From positions 1 to 37,364 of the forward strand of contig CAMCYK010000033.1 of the NCBI GenBank assembly GCA_945883695.1: a DNA stretch of 37,364 bases, written 5' to 3'. The DNA comes from Akkermansia muciniphila (GTDB lineage Bacteria; Verrucomicrobiota; Verrucomicrobiia; Verrucomicrobiales; Akkermansiaceae). A program made the position numbers and the translations under genes. Below are positions 15,712-22,901 of the stretch, in pieces (positions within the stretch are counted from its first letter, which is position 1; each line of letters starts with the position of its first letter). The notes beneath the pieces are model-generated. The model was not told the origin of the DNA and did no database searches. It saw only the letters and a list, made by a program, of their open reading frames with translations.

Positions 15712-16950
15712 GTGGCCTCCTTCGTCGTCTCCATCGCCGCGCTCCGGCGCAACACCGCCCTGCTCCGCGCAACCGCCGATGCCGCGGGCTGCAAGATCGT
15801 CCTCGCGCTGAAGGGCTTCTCCTGCTGGAAGGCCTTCCCCCATTTCCGCGAGCACCTCGACGGCTGCTGCGCCTCGGGCCTGTGGGAAGCCGAGCTGGCC
15901 CGCGACTACTTCGGCAAGCAGGTCGTCACCTACTCGCCCGCCTATCAGGAGGAGGAAATCCGCCAGCTCTGCGGGTTCACCCACCACCTCGACTTCAACT
16001 CGCTCTCCCAGTGGTTCCGCTTCCGGGACATCGTGATGGAACATCCGCGCTTCAAGAACGGCCAGCTCCACTGCGGCCTGCGGATCAATCCCGAATGCTC
16101 CACCGGTGCCACCCCGCTCTACGATCCCTGCGTCGCCGGCTCGCGGCTCGGCATCACCGCCGACCAGCTCGCGGGTGCCGATCTAACGGGCTTGTCCGGC
16201 CTGCATTTCCACACGCTGTGCGAGCAGGACTCCGACGACCTGGAGAAAACCCTCGCTGCGGTCGATGAGAAGTTCGGCCACCTCCTCCGCTCGCCGCAGT
16301 TCACGTATCTCAACATGGGCGGCGGACACTGGATCACCAAGCCCTTCTACGATCGCGACCGCCTGATCCGCCTGGTCCGCGAGACCCTCACCAAATACGG
16401 CGTCGAGGTCTGGCTTGAGCCCGGCGAGGCCAATGCGATCCACACCGGCGTGCTCCGCGCGACGGTGCTCGATGTCTTCGAAAGCATGGGCCACCGCCAC
16501 GCCATCCTCGACATCTCCGCCACCGCCCACATGCCGGACGTCCTCGAAATGCCCTACCGCCCCGATGTCTTTCTCGTCGAAAGTTCCAAGTCCGAAGTGC
16601 CAAGTGCCAATGCGCCCTGCGTCACTTTCGAAGGCGAATCCTATATCCCCGCCACCGACCCATCTTCCGCCAATCCACAATCGACAATCATCCATCATCA
16701 ATCGTCAATCTCCCACCGCCTCGGCGGCCCGACCTGCCTCGCCGGCGACGTCACCGGCGACTTCGCCTTCCCCCGCCCGCTGGAGGTCGGCGACATCCTC
16801 GTCTTCGACGACATGGCGCACTACACGATGGTGAAGACGACGACCTTCAACGGCGTCCCGCACCCGTCGATCGTGCTCCAGCACGAGGACGGCCGCCTCG
16901 AAACGATCCGCGAGTTCGGCTATCCGGACTTCCGCGACCGGCTGAGTTGA
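15712..16950 (+). CDS. nspC: Carboxynorspermidine decarboxylase
   Basis: 412 residues from GTG 15712 (VASFVVSIAALRRN). This is a PLP-dependent fold III decarboxylase: the Lys of LALKGFSCWK binds PLP, YLNMGGGHWI is the phosphate-binding glycine loop, EPGEANAIHTG holds conserved acids, and GGPTCLAGDVTGDF contains the active-site Cys. It makes norspermidine or spermidine from the carboxy form. From MPYRP to RLGG the protein is about 51 residues where homologs, as remembered, have about 15. The surplus coincides with two repeats (16579-16613 and 16661-16717) read in frame. Core motifs are intact, so activity is plausible. Confidence 0.9.
   Translation: MASFVVSIAALRRNTALLRATADAAGCKIVLALKGFSCWKAFPHFREHLDGCCASGLWEAELARDYFGKQVVTYSPAYQEEEIRQLCGFTHHLDFNSLSQWFRFRDIVMEHPRFKNGQLHCGLRINPECSTGATPLYDPCVAGSRLGITADQLAGADLTGLSGLHFHTLCEQDSDDLEKTLAAVDEKFGHLLRSPQFTYLNMGGGHWITKPFYDRDRLIRLVRETLTKYGVEVWLEPGEANAIHTGVLRATVLDVFESMGHRHAILDISATAHMPDVLEMPYRPDVFLVESSKSEVPSANAPCVTFEGESYIPATDPSSANPQSTIIHHQSSISHRLGGPTCLAGDVTGDFAFPRPLEVGDILVFDDMAHYTMVKTTTFNGVPHPSIVLQHEDGRLETIREFGYPDFRDRLS
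16579..16613 (+). repeat. Repeat family C copy inside nspC
   Basis: AAGTTCCAAGTCCGAAGTGC with following AAGTGCC words, the same vocabulary as the copies at 15665 and 34492. It is read in the nspC frame as ESSKSEVPSANA, peptide text not typical of the enzyme family. Confidence 0.8.
16661..16717 (+). repeat. Repeat family B copy inside nspC
   Basis: Successive CAATC words (CAATCCACAATCGACAATC, then ATCATCAATCGTCAATC) match the style of the 14656-14794 arms. They are read in frame as NPQSTIIHHQSSISH, just before the conserved RLGGPTCLAGD of the decarboxylase. Confidence 0.75.
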
Positions 16951-16966
16951 GCGTCCCGCCCCAGCC

Positions 16967-16998
16967 GAAGTAGCGCAACTTTGCAAGTTGCGTGCTTC
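16967..16998 (+). repeat. Repeat family A, palindromic copy after nspC
   Basis: GAAGTAGCGCAACTTTGCAA followed by GTTGCGTGCTTC. The core GCAACTT-TGC-AAGTTGC is a hairpin, and GAAG/CTTC ends pair as an outer stem. It starts 17 bp after the nspC stop, reading in the direction of transcription. Confidence 0.9.
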
Positions 16999-17134
16999 TG
17001 GCGTCCCAACGCACCCCGACGCCACCGAACCCACCTCCCAAGCCTCGCCCCGTGCCGCAGCGCGCATCCGCGCATCCCGTTCGCAGCCGGCCCGAAGCAC
17101 CCGTTCGGACCCATCCCCGAAGCGGTCCGCACCC

Positions 17135-17163
17135 GCGCGCAACTTGCAAAGTCGCGCTACTTC
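17135..17163 (-). repeat. Repeat family A copy overlapping the ABC ATPase stop
   Basis: The reverse complement reads GAAGTAGCGCGACTTTGCAA then GTTGCGCGC. The TAG of GAAGTAGC is the stop codon of the ATP-binding protein (GAC GCG AAG TAG). The copy is inverted relative to 16967-16998 because the two genes converge. Confidence 0.9.
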
Positions 17164-17924
17164 GCGTCCCGCGCTCCACTTACCGTTGCAACGTGCCCAT
17201 GCTCCTCCTCCGCCACGATCGTTCCCCCGCTCATCTTGACCACCCGCCGCGCCTTCGCCGCCAGCGCCGGATCATGGGTCACCAGCACCAGCGCGGTACC
17301 CGCGTCGCGGTTGAGGCGGAACAGCATCTCGACGATCGGGCCGCTGGTCTCGGCGTCGAGGTTGCCGGTCGGCTCGTCGGCGAAGAGAATCTTCGGCCGG
17401 TGGATGAAGGCGCGGGCCAGGGCGACGCGCTGCTGCTCGCCGCCGGAAAGTTGCAGCGGGTAGTGGTCAAGCCGGTCGCCGAGACCGACTTCCGTCAGCA
17501 GCGCTTCCGCCTCCTTCTCCCGCCCCCGCTCGCCGCGCAGTTCCAGCGGGACGAGCACGTTCTCGATCGCGGTCAGCGTCGGGATCAGCTGGAAACTCTG
17601 GAAGACGAAGCCGACCAGCCGGTTGCGCAGCGCCGCGCGGGCGTCCTGGTCGAGCGATTCCATCGCCTGGCCGTCGAGCAGGACCGAGCCGCTGGTGGCG
17701 TCGTCAAGGCCCGCGCAGAGGCCGAGCAAGGTCGTCTTGCCGCTGCCGGAGGGGCCGATGATCGCCATCGTGTCGCCCTCCTCCAAGGCCAGCGAGACGT
17801 CCCGCAGCACCGTCAGCTCGTGGCTGGCGGTGCGATGGACTTTCTTGAGGTCGCGCACCTCGAGCAGCGTCCGTTTGACAGCTCGGGGGGCGGGTTCTAG
17901 GCTGGCGGGCGATGCGGATGACAT
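17157..17924 (-). CDS. ABC transporter ATP-binding protein, YbbA/LolD-like
   Basis: 255 residues with Walker A GPSGSGKTT, signature LSGGEQQRVALARA, Walker B ILFADEPTGNLD and the H-loop VTHD. This places it in the LolD/MacB/YbbA subfamily, whose permease partners are MacB-like proteins of the inner membrane. It lies head-to-head with a TesA-like gene as in the Escherichia coli ybbA-tesA pair, but no permease gene follows: the next gene is convergent nspC. The ATG at 17924 lies inside the start of the divergent gene, giving a 13-bp overlap. The last codons DAK-stop come from repeat A. Confidence 0.9.
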   Translation of the reverse strand: MSSASPASLEPAPRAVKRTLLEVRDLKKVHRTASHELTVLRDVSLALEEGDTMAIIGPSGSGKTTLLGLCAGLDDATSGSVLLDGQAMESLDQDARAALRNRLVGFVFQSFQLIPTLTAIENVLVPLELRGERGREKEAEALLTEVGLGDRLDHYPLQLSGGEQQRVALARAFIHRPKILFADEPTGNLDAETSGPIVEMLFRLNRDAGTALVLVTHDPALAAKARRVVKMSGGTIVAEEEHGHVATVSGARDAK

Positions 17925-18583
17925 GTCGGAAATTGCTGGCGTTGGGGCTGCTGGTCGTGACGGGCGGCGGACTATGGGCCGAAGACGCGCCGAATGCAAA
18001 TGGCGCGAAGAAGCGGATCGTCGTCCTCGGCGACAGCATCACCGCGGGCTACGGGCTCGATCCCGAGGAGGCCTACCCGGCCTTGCTGCAAAAGAAGATC
18101 GATGCCGCCGGCCTGCCATTCACCGTGACCAACGCCGGGGTCAGCGGCGACACCACCGCCGGCGGCTTGCGGCGGGTTGCCTGGGCGCTGGGCCAGCAAG
18201 GGGCCGACGTGCTGGTCGTCGCGCTCGGCGGGAATGACGGGTTGCGCGGGATCCAGCCGGAGCAGACGAGGGAGAACCTCGCCGGGATCATCGACAAGGC
18301 CCGGACCAAGAACCCCGGGATGAAGGTGATCGTCGCCGGGATGCAGATGCCCGACAACATGGGCGCGGAATTCACCACGAGTTTCAAATCGCTCTTCCCC
18401 GAGATCGCCAAGGAGAAGAAGGCCGCGCTGGTTCCCTTTCTGCTTGAAGGCGTCGGCGGCAGCGAGGAATTGAATCAAGCGGATCGGATCCACCCGACCG
18501 CGGAGGGGCAGGTCAAGGTGGCGGATACGGTGTGGAAGGTGCTGAAGGGGGAGCTCGCGGCCAGCGGCGAGGTAGTGCCTTGA
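17912..18583 (+). CDS. TesA-like SGNH arylesterase/lysophospholipase
   Basis: 223 residues with an N-terminal hydrophobic segment (KLLALGLLVVTGGGLWA) that looks like a signal peptide. Block I is VVLGDSITAGYGL with catalytic Ser 42. Gly and Asn of the oxyanion hole are in AGVSGDTTAGG and GGNDGLRG, and the Asp-His pair is in DRIHPTAEGQ near residues 190-193. TesA enzymes hydrolyse acyl-CoAs, lysophospholipids and aryl esters in the periplasm. The start may instead be ATG 17918, two codons later. Confidence 0.9.
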   Translation: MRMTCRKLLALGLLVVTGGGLWAEDAPNANGAKKRIVVLGDSITAGYGLDPEEAYPALLQKKIDAAGLPFTVTNAGVSGDTTAGGLRRVAWALGQQGADVLVVALGGNDGLRGIQPEQTRENLAGIIDKARTKNPGMKVIVAGMQMPDNMGAEFTTSFKSLFPEIAKEKKAALVPFLLEGVGGSEELNQADRIHPTAEGQVKVADTVWKVLKGELAASGEVVP

Positions 18584-18623
18584 GGCGGCGCGACAGCCGC
18601 GCATCCCCCTTGGTTCCGCGAAT

Positions 18624-18675
18624 GTCGGGCGGCAGGATGCCGCCCGACCCTCGTCATGTCGCCTTCAAGGCGACA
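18624..18675. terminator. Two strong hairpins between convergent genes
   Basis: Stem 1: GTCGGGCGGCA (18624-18634) pairs perfectly with 18638-18648 around a 3-nt loop. Stem 2: TGTCGCCTT (18657-18665) pairs perfectly with 18667-18675 around a single C, so the real loop must open the last pairs. They lie 41 bp after the esterase stop in a convergent intergenic region. No T-tract follows, so they may be repeat elements rather than intrinsic terminators. Confidence 0.55.
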
Positions 18676-18692
18676 CTCCGATCAGGCAGCCG

Positions 18693-18794
18693 CCCCAAGG
18701 AGTGTGGACCTTTGGGCAACACGGTGTCGACGGCACGACGCCACGACGCGGCAACCCCAAGGAGTGTGGACCTTTGGTCAACACGGTGTCGACG
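18693..18794. repeat. Two 40-bp direct repeats, family F
   Basis: Copies 18693-18732 and 18755-18794 differ at one base (start CCCCAAGGAGTGTGGACCTT; end CAACACGGTGTCGACG) and are 62 bp apart. A nearby GTCGACACTCCT (about 18799-18810) is an inverted version of AGGAGTGTGGAC. GTCGAC and GTGGAC words recur at 25643-25681. Confidence 0.85.
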
Positions 18795-18824
18795 CCACGT
18801 CGACACTCCTCAGGGCGGCTCGGG

Positions 18825-20876
18825 TCACCAAATCTTGCACCTCTCCTCCGGCTTGCGCCACATCGGATCGCCTTCCCGGATCCCGAAGGCGTCGAAGAAC
18901 TCCTGCTGGTTGACCAGCGGCCCGTAGGCGCGGAAATTGCCGGGGGCGTGCGGGCCGCGGGCGACCTGCATCCGCATCGCGTCGTCCCGATAGAGGGTCC
19001 GCCATTGCTGCGCCCAGGAGATGAAGAACCGCTGCTCCTGGGTCAGGCCGTCGATCAACTCCGGGTTCTTGCCCTTGAGCGCGCGCTGCAAGGCTTCGAA
19101 GGCGATCGAGGTGCCGCCGAGGTCGGCGATGTTCTCGCCGAGCGACAACTGCCCGTTGATCGCCAGCCCCGGCAAGGCCTGGTAGCCGTTGAACTGCTCC
19201 ACCAGCTTCTGCGCCCGCTCGCGGAAGCGCTGGTCGTCTTCCTTCGACCACCAGTCGGTCAGGTTGCCGTCGGCGTCGGAGTTGCGGCCCTGGTCGTCGA
19301 AGCCGTGGGTGATCTCGTGGCCGATGATCGCCCCGATGGCACCGTAGTTCGCCGCGTCGTCCGCATGGAAATCGAAGAACGGCGGCTGGAGGATGCCGGC
19401 CGGGAAAACGATCTGGTTGGTGGACGGGGAATAGTAAGCGTTCACCGTCGGCGGGCTGATGCCCCACTCGCCGCGATCGACCTTTTGGCCGGTGCGGTCG
19501 ATCGCCCGGCGCGACTCCGCGAGACTGGTCCGCACGATGTTGCCGAAGTAGTCGTCGCGGCGGATCCCGATGGCCGAGTAGTCCTTCCATTTCGCCGGGT
19601 AGCCGATCATCGGTTCGAAGCGGTCGAACTTCGCCAGGGCCTTCCCGCGGGTCTCGTCGGACATCCACTCCAGCTTCTCGATCCGCGCGCGGAAGACCGC
19701 CTGGATGTTGCGGATCATCTCGTCCATCTTCGCCTTGGCTTCCGGCGGGTAGTGCTTGTCCACGTAGAGCTTGCCGAGGGCCTCGCCGATCGAACCGTCC
19801 ACCGCGCGGATCCCCCGCTGCCAGCGCGGCTCCTGGCTCGGCGTGCCGCTCAGCACGGTGCCGTAGAAGCGGAAGTTCTCCTCGCCGAAGGGCTCGGCCA
19901 GGTAGGGCGCGGCGGAGCGCAGGAGCTGCCAGCGCAGGTAGCTCTGCAAGTCGGCGAGCGGGGTCGCGAGCAGAGTCTCCGACAGCCCCTCATAGAACTT
20001 CGGCTGCCCGACGATCACGTCGGTCACCCCGGCCGGAAGGCCGATCGCCTTCGTGAAGCGCGGCAGCGAAATCCCCGGATAAGCGGCGGCCGCTTCGGCG
20101 ATCGTCATCTTGTTGTAGTTCGCCATCCGGTCCCGCAGCTCCACCGGCAGCTTGGCGTTGGCCGCGAGGGCTTTCTCGAATCCGAACACCACCTTGGCCC
20201 GCTCCGCCGCCGCGGCGGGCGCTTCGCCGGCGAGTTCGAACATCTTCGCCACATGGGTGATGAACTCGCCGCGTTCCCGTTCGAAGGCCGCGGAGAAATA
20301 GTATTCCTTCGAAGGCAGGCTCATCCCGCCCTGATAGAGGCCGAAGGCGTAGCGGTCGCTTTCCTTGGCATCGGGACCGAAGCCCGCGCCGAAGAAGGGG
20401 CTGCCAAGGGTCAGGTGCATCCCGGCGGCCCGGTCGAGCAACTGCTCCCGGTCTTCCGCCGCGTCGATCGCCGTGAGCTCCGCCGCGACCGGCTCGAGAC
20501 CGCGTCGGTTGATCGTCGCGGTATCGATCGCCGACGCATAGAAATCGCCCACCTGCTGGCTCGGGCTGCCGGGCGCCCCGGGCTCCGCCGCCGCTTCTTC
20601 GGCGATCACCTTCAGCCGGCCGATGTTGATCTCCGCCAGCTCCATGATCGCTCCCCAGCGCGCCTTGTCCGCCGGGATTTGCGTGCGGCCATACCAGCCG
20701 CCCGCGGCATACTTCGCGAAGTCCGCGCGCGGCTCGACCGAGCGGTCCATCTTGTCGACGCCGAAGGCCTGGGTCAGCGCTTCGCCCTCTTTCGGGGTCT
20801 TCTGGGCAAAGAGCCCCACCCCGGCGGTCAAGGTCAACAGGGTGGCGGCGAGCGGGAAATGGGATTTCGGCTTCAT
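18825..20876 (-). CDS. M13-family zinc metallopeptidase (PepO/neprilysin-like)
   Basis: 683 residues with a signal peptide (FPLAATLLTLTAGVGLFA), so exported. The zinc site HEITHGFD lies near residue 519, the third ligand in ENIADLGG near 579, the substrate-binding NAYYSPSTNQIVFPAGIL upstream, and the C-terminal CKIW matches the M13 CxxW ending. These enzymes cleave small peptides in the periplasm. Divergent from the pectate-lyase-like gene with 113 bp between starts. Its stop lies just beyond the family F repeats. Confidence 0.95.
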   Translation of the reverse strand: MKPKSHFPLAATLLTLTAGVGLFAQKTPKEGEALTQAFGVDKMDRSVEPRADFAKYAAGGWYGRTQIPADKARWGAIMELAEINIGRLKVIAEEAAAEPGAPGSPSQQVGDFYASAIDTATINRRGLEPVAAELTAIDAAEDREQLLDRAAGMHLTLGSPFFGAGFGPDAKESDRYAFGLYQGGMSLPSKEYYFSAAFERERGEFITHVAKMFELAGEAPAAAAERAKVVFGFEKALAANAKLPVELRDRMANYNKMTIAEAAAAYPGISLPRFTKAIGLPAGVTDVIVGQPKFYEGLSETLLATPLADLQSYLRWQLLRSAAPYLAEPFGEENFRFYGTVLSGTPSQEPRWQRGIRAVDGSIGEALGKLYVDKHYPPEAKAKMDEMIRNIQAVFRARIEKLEWMSDETRGKALAKFDRFEPMIGYPAKWKDYSAIGIRRDDYFGNIVRTSLAESRRAIDRTGQKVDRGEWGISPPTVNAYYSPSTNQIVFPAGILQPPFFDFHADDAANYGAIGAIIGHEITHGFDDQGRNSDADGNLTDWWSKEDDQRFRERAQKLVEQFNGYQALPGLAINGQLSLGENIADLGGTSIAFEALQRALKGKNPELIDGLTQEQRFFISWAQQWRTLYRDDAMRMQVARGPHAPGNFRAYGPLVNQQEFFDAFGIREGDPMWRKPEERCKIW

Positions 20877-20989
20877 GAAGGAAAGAAGGGACGGCTGGAA
20901 GATGGAGCATCCGCCCGGCGGTTCAAGCCCCGGCGAAAGGTCCGCCGCGATTCCGCATTGAGGGAGAATCCGGCCCTCCTGTGATCCCC

Positions 20990-22825
20990 ATGCGACTTTT
21001 CCTCCTGCTCCTGCTTCCCTTCACGGTCGCGACCCCGAAGGCGAGGGACCTGCTCTACCCACCGTCGCCCTTCGTCGTCGATGTCACGAAGCCCCCGTAC
21101 GGAGCCAAGGGCGACGGGGTGAGCGACGACACCGCGGCGCTCCAGCAGGCGATCAACGAGAACACCGGACGTCACCGCTTGCTCTTCTTTCCGGCGGGGA
21201 CCTACCTCGTCAGCCGGACCTTGAGCTGGCCGAAGACCTGGCAAGGCCGCGACAACTGGGGCAAGACCTACCTCCGCGGCGCGCATCGGGACCGCAGCGT
21301 GATCCGGCTGAAGGACGCGACCTTCACCGATCCCGCGAAACCGCAGGCGATCATGGGGTGCGGCGGGTTCGGATCGGCGGACTGGTTCCACAACTACGTC
21401 GAGCACCTGACCTTCGACGTCGGCAAGGGCAACCCCGGCGCGACCGCGCTCCAGTTCTACTCGAACAACAGCGGCGCGGTGCGCGATTGCCGCTTCGTCG
21501 CGGGCGAGGACAGCGGGGTGGTCGGGCTCGACCTCGGCCACCGCGACATGAACGGCCCGCTGCGGGTGCGGAACTGTGACGTCGAAGGCTTCCGGATCGG
21601 CAGCGCCACCGCCCACGGCGTGAACGGCCAGGTCTTCGAGAATATCACCCTGAAGGGCCAGCGCGAGATCGGCTTCAAAAACGAGGGCCAGGCGATCAGC
21701 ATCCGGAAACTGACCCGCGACAACGCGGTGCCGGCGCTCGCCAGCTACGGGACGATGCTTCTGATCGACGCCACTCTAACCGGCCGCGGCAAGGCGAACG
21801 GAGCGCCTGCGATCGTGAACTTCAACGGCGGCCGGATCTTCCTGCGCGATATCAAGACCACCGGCTACCGCCGCGCGCTCGCCGACATCGCGACGCCGGA
21901 CTTCACCGCGGCCTACCGGGTCGATGGAGAAGACAAGCCCGGAAGCCTCGGCCCGGACATCGCGGAGTATTGCAGCCACCCCGCCACCCGCCCTTTCCCC
22001 TCGCCTGCCACCTCGCTGCGGCTGCCCGTGAAAGAGACCCCGGAAGTCCCGTGGGACGATCCCGCCACCTGGGCCAACGTCGATGACTTCGGCGCGGATC
22101 CAGCCGGCGAGAAGGACTCGGCGGCGGCGATCCAGAAGGCGATCGACTCCGGCGCGACCACCGTTTTCCTGCCCGGCAGTTATGACCTGCGGTCCACGGT
22201 GAAGATCCGCGGCAAGGTGAGGCGCGTCGTCGGGCTCGGCGGGATGATCAACTACGGCAAGGGCCTGAAGCCCGACTTCCACCTGACCGATGGCGACGCG
22301 CCGCTGGTCAGCATCGAACATTTCGCGAACATCCACGGCGGCCTGAAGCTCGACACCCGGCGCACGCTGGTGATGCGCAGTGTTTCCGACTGCGACCTCA
22401 CGATGACCGCCGCGACGGAAGGCGGCGAACTGTTCTTCGAGGACGTGGTCACCCACGACCTGAAGCTCCGCAAGCAAAGCCTCTGGGCGCGCCAGCTCAA
22501 CATCGAGAACGAGGGCACCCACCTGGTCAACGATGCCGGGCAGCTCTGGGTGCTCGGCTACAAGACCGAGCGCGGCGGCACCCTGCTCGACACCCGCGGC
22601 GGCGGCCGCAGCGAGATCCTCGGCGGCTTCAGCTACACCACCACCGCCGGCAAGCTCGCGCCGATGTTTGTCAATAACAACTCGTCCGTCTTCGCCTTCT
22701 TCAACGAGGTCTGCTACAACGGCGATCCCTTCACCGTCCGCATCCGGGAGACCCGTGGCGGGGAGACCAAGGCCGTAGGCAAGGACGAAGGCGGCACCAC
22801 GCCCTACTCCGGGCGTGCCCGCTAA
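20990..22825 (+). CDS. Secreted pectate-lyase-superfamily protein with two beta-helix starts
   Basis: 611 residues with signal peptide MRLFLLLLLPFTVATPKA. Two Pectate_lyase_3-type entry motifs are visible: GAKGDGVSDDTAALQQAIN near residue 40 and DFGADPAGEKDSAAAIQKAI near 365, each followed by a glycine-rich parallel beta-helix. The fold is shared by GH28 enzymes, lyases and phage tail spikes, so the activity is not certain. The context of rhamnosidases and esterases suggests a pectin or algal polysaccharide substrate. ATG 20990 is preferred to GTG 20981 because it begins the signal peptide directly. Confidence 0.8.
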   Translation: MRLFLLLLLPFTVATPKARDLLYPPSPFVVDVTKPPYGAKGDGVSDDTAALQQAINENTGRHRLLFFPAGTYLVSRTLSWPKTWQGRDNWGKTYLRGAHRDRSVIRLKDATFTDPAKPQAIMGCGGFGSADWFHNYVEHLTFDVGKGNPGATALQFYSNNSGAVRDCRFVAGEDSGVVGLDLGHRDMNGPLRVRNCDVEGFRIGSATAHGVNGQVFENITLKGQREIGFKNEGQAISIRKLTRDNAVPALASYGTMLLIDATLTGRGKANGAPAIVNFNGGRIFLRDIKTTGYRRALADIATPDFTAAYRVDGEDKPGSLGPDIAEYCSHPATRPFPSPATSLRLPVKETPEVPWDDPATWANVDDFGADPAGEKDSAAAIQKAIDSGATTVFLPGSYDLRSTVKIRGKVRRVVGLGGMINYGKGLKPDFHLTDGDAPLVSIEHFANIHGGLKLDTRRTLVMRSVSDCDLTMTAATEGGELFFEDVVTHDLKLRKQSLWARQLNIENEGTHLVNDAGQLWVLGYKTERGGTLLDTRGGGRSEILGGFSYTTTAGKLAPMFVNNNSSVFAFFNEVCYNGDPFTVRIRETRGGETKAVGKDEGGTTPYSGRAR

Positions 22826-22879
22826 AGGCCGCCTGTTCGAGGGTCAGCCCGATACTATCGCGGAGCTTCACCCGCTGGC

Positions 22880-22894
22880 AGCCCGGCACGGGCT
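22880..22894. terminator. Hairpin between convergent genes
   Basis: AGCCCG-GCA-CGGGCT, a perfect 6-bp stem with a 3-nt loop, lies between the stops at 22825 (plus) and 22902 (minus). It has no T-tract. It could terminate either strand. Confidence 0.45.
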
Positions 22895-22901
22895 CACCAC
22901 G

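Noticed and set aside
18624-18675. Classical Rho-independent terminators
   Set aside because: The stems are strong but no T-run follows on either strand, so they are listed only as possible terminators.
18702-20984. A long plus-strand frame opposite the M13 peptidase
   Set aside because: It starts in repeats and has no recognisable domain; the minus strand encodes HEITH and ENIADLGG.
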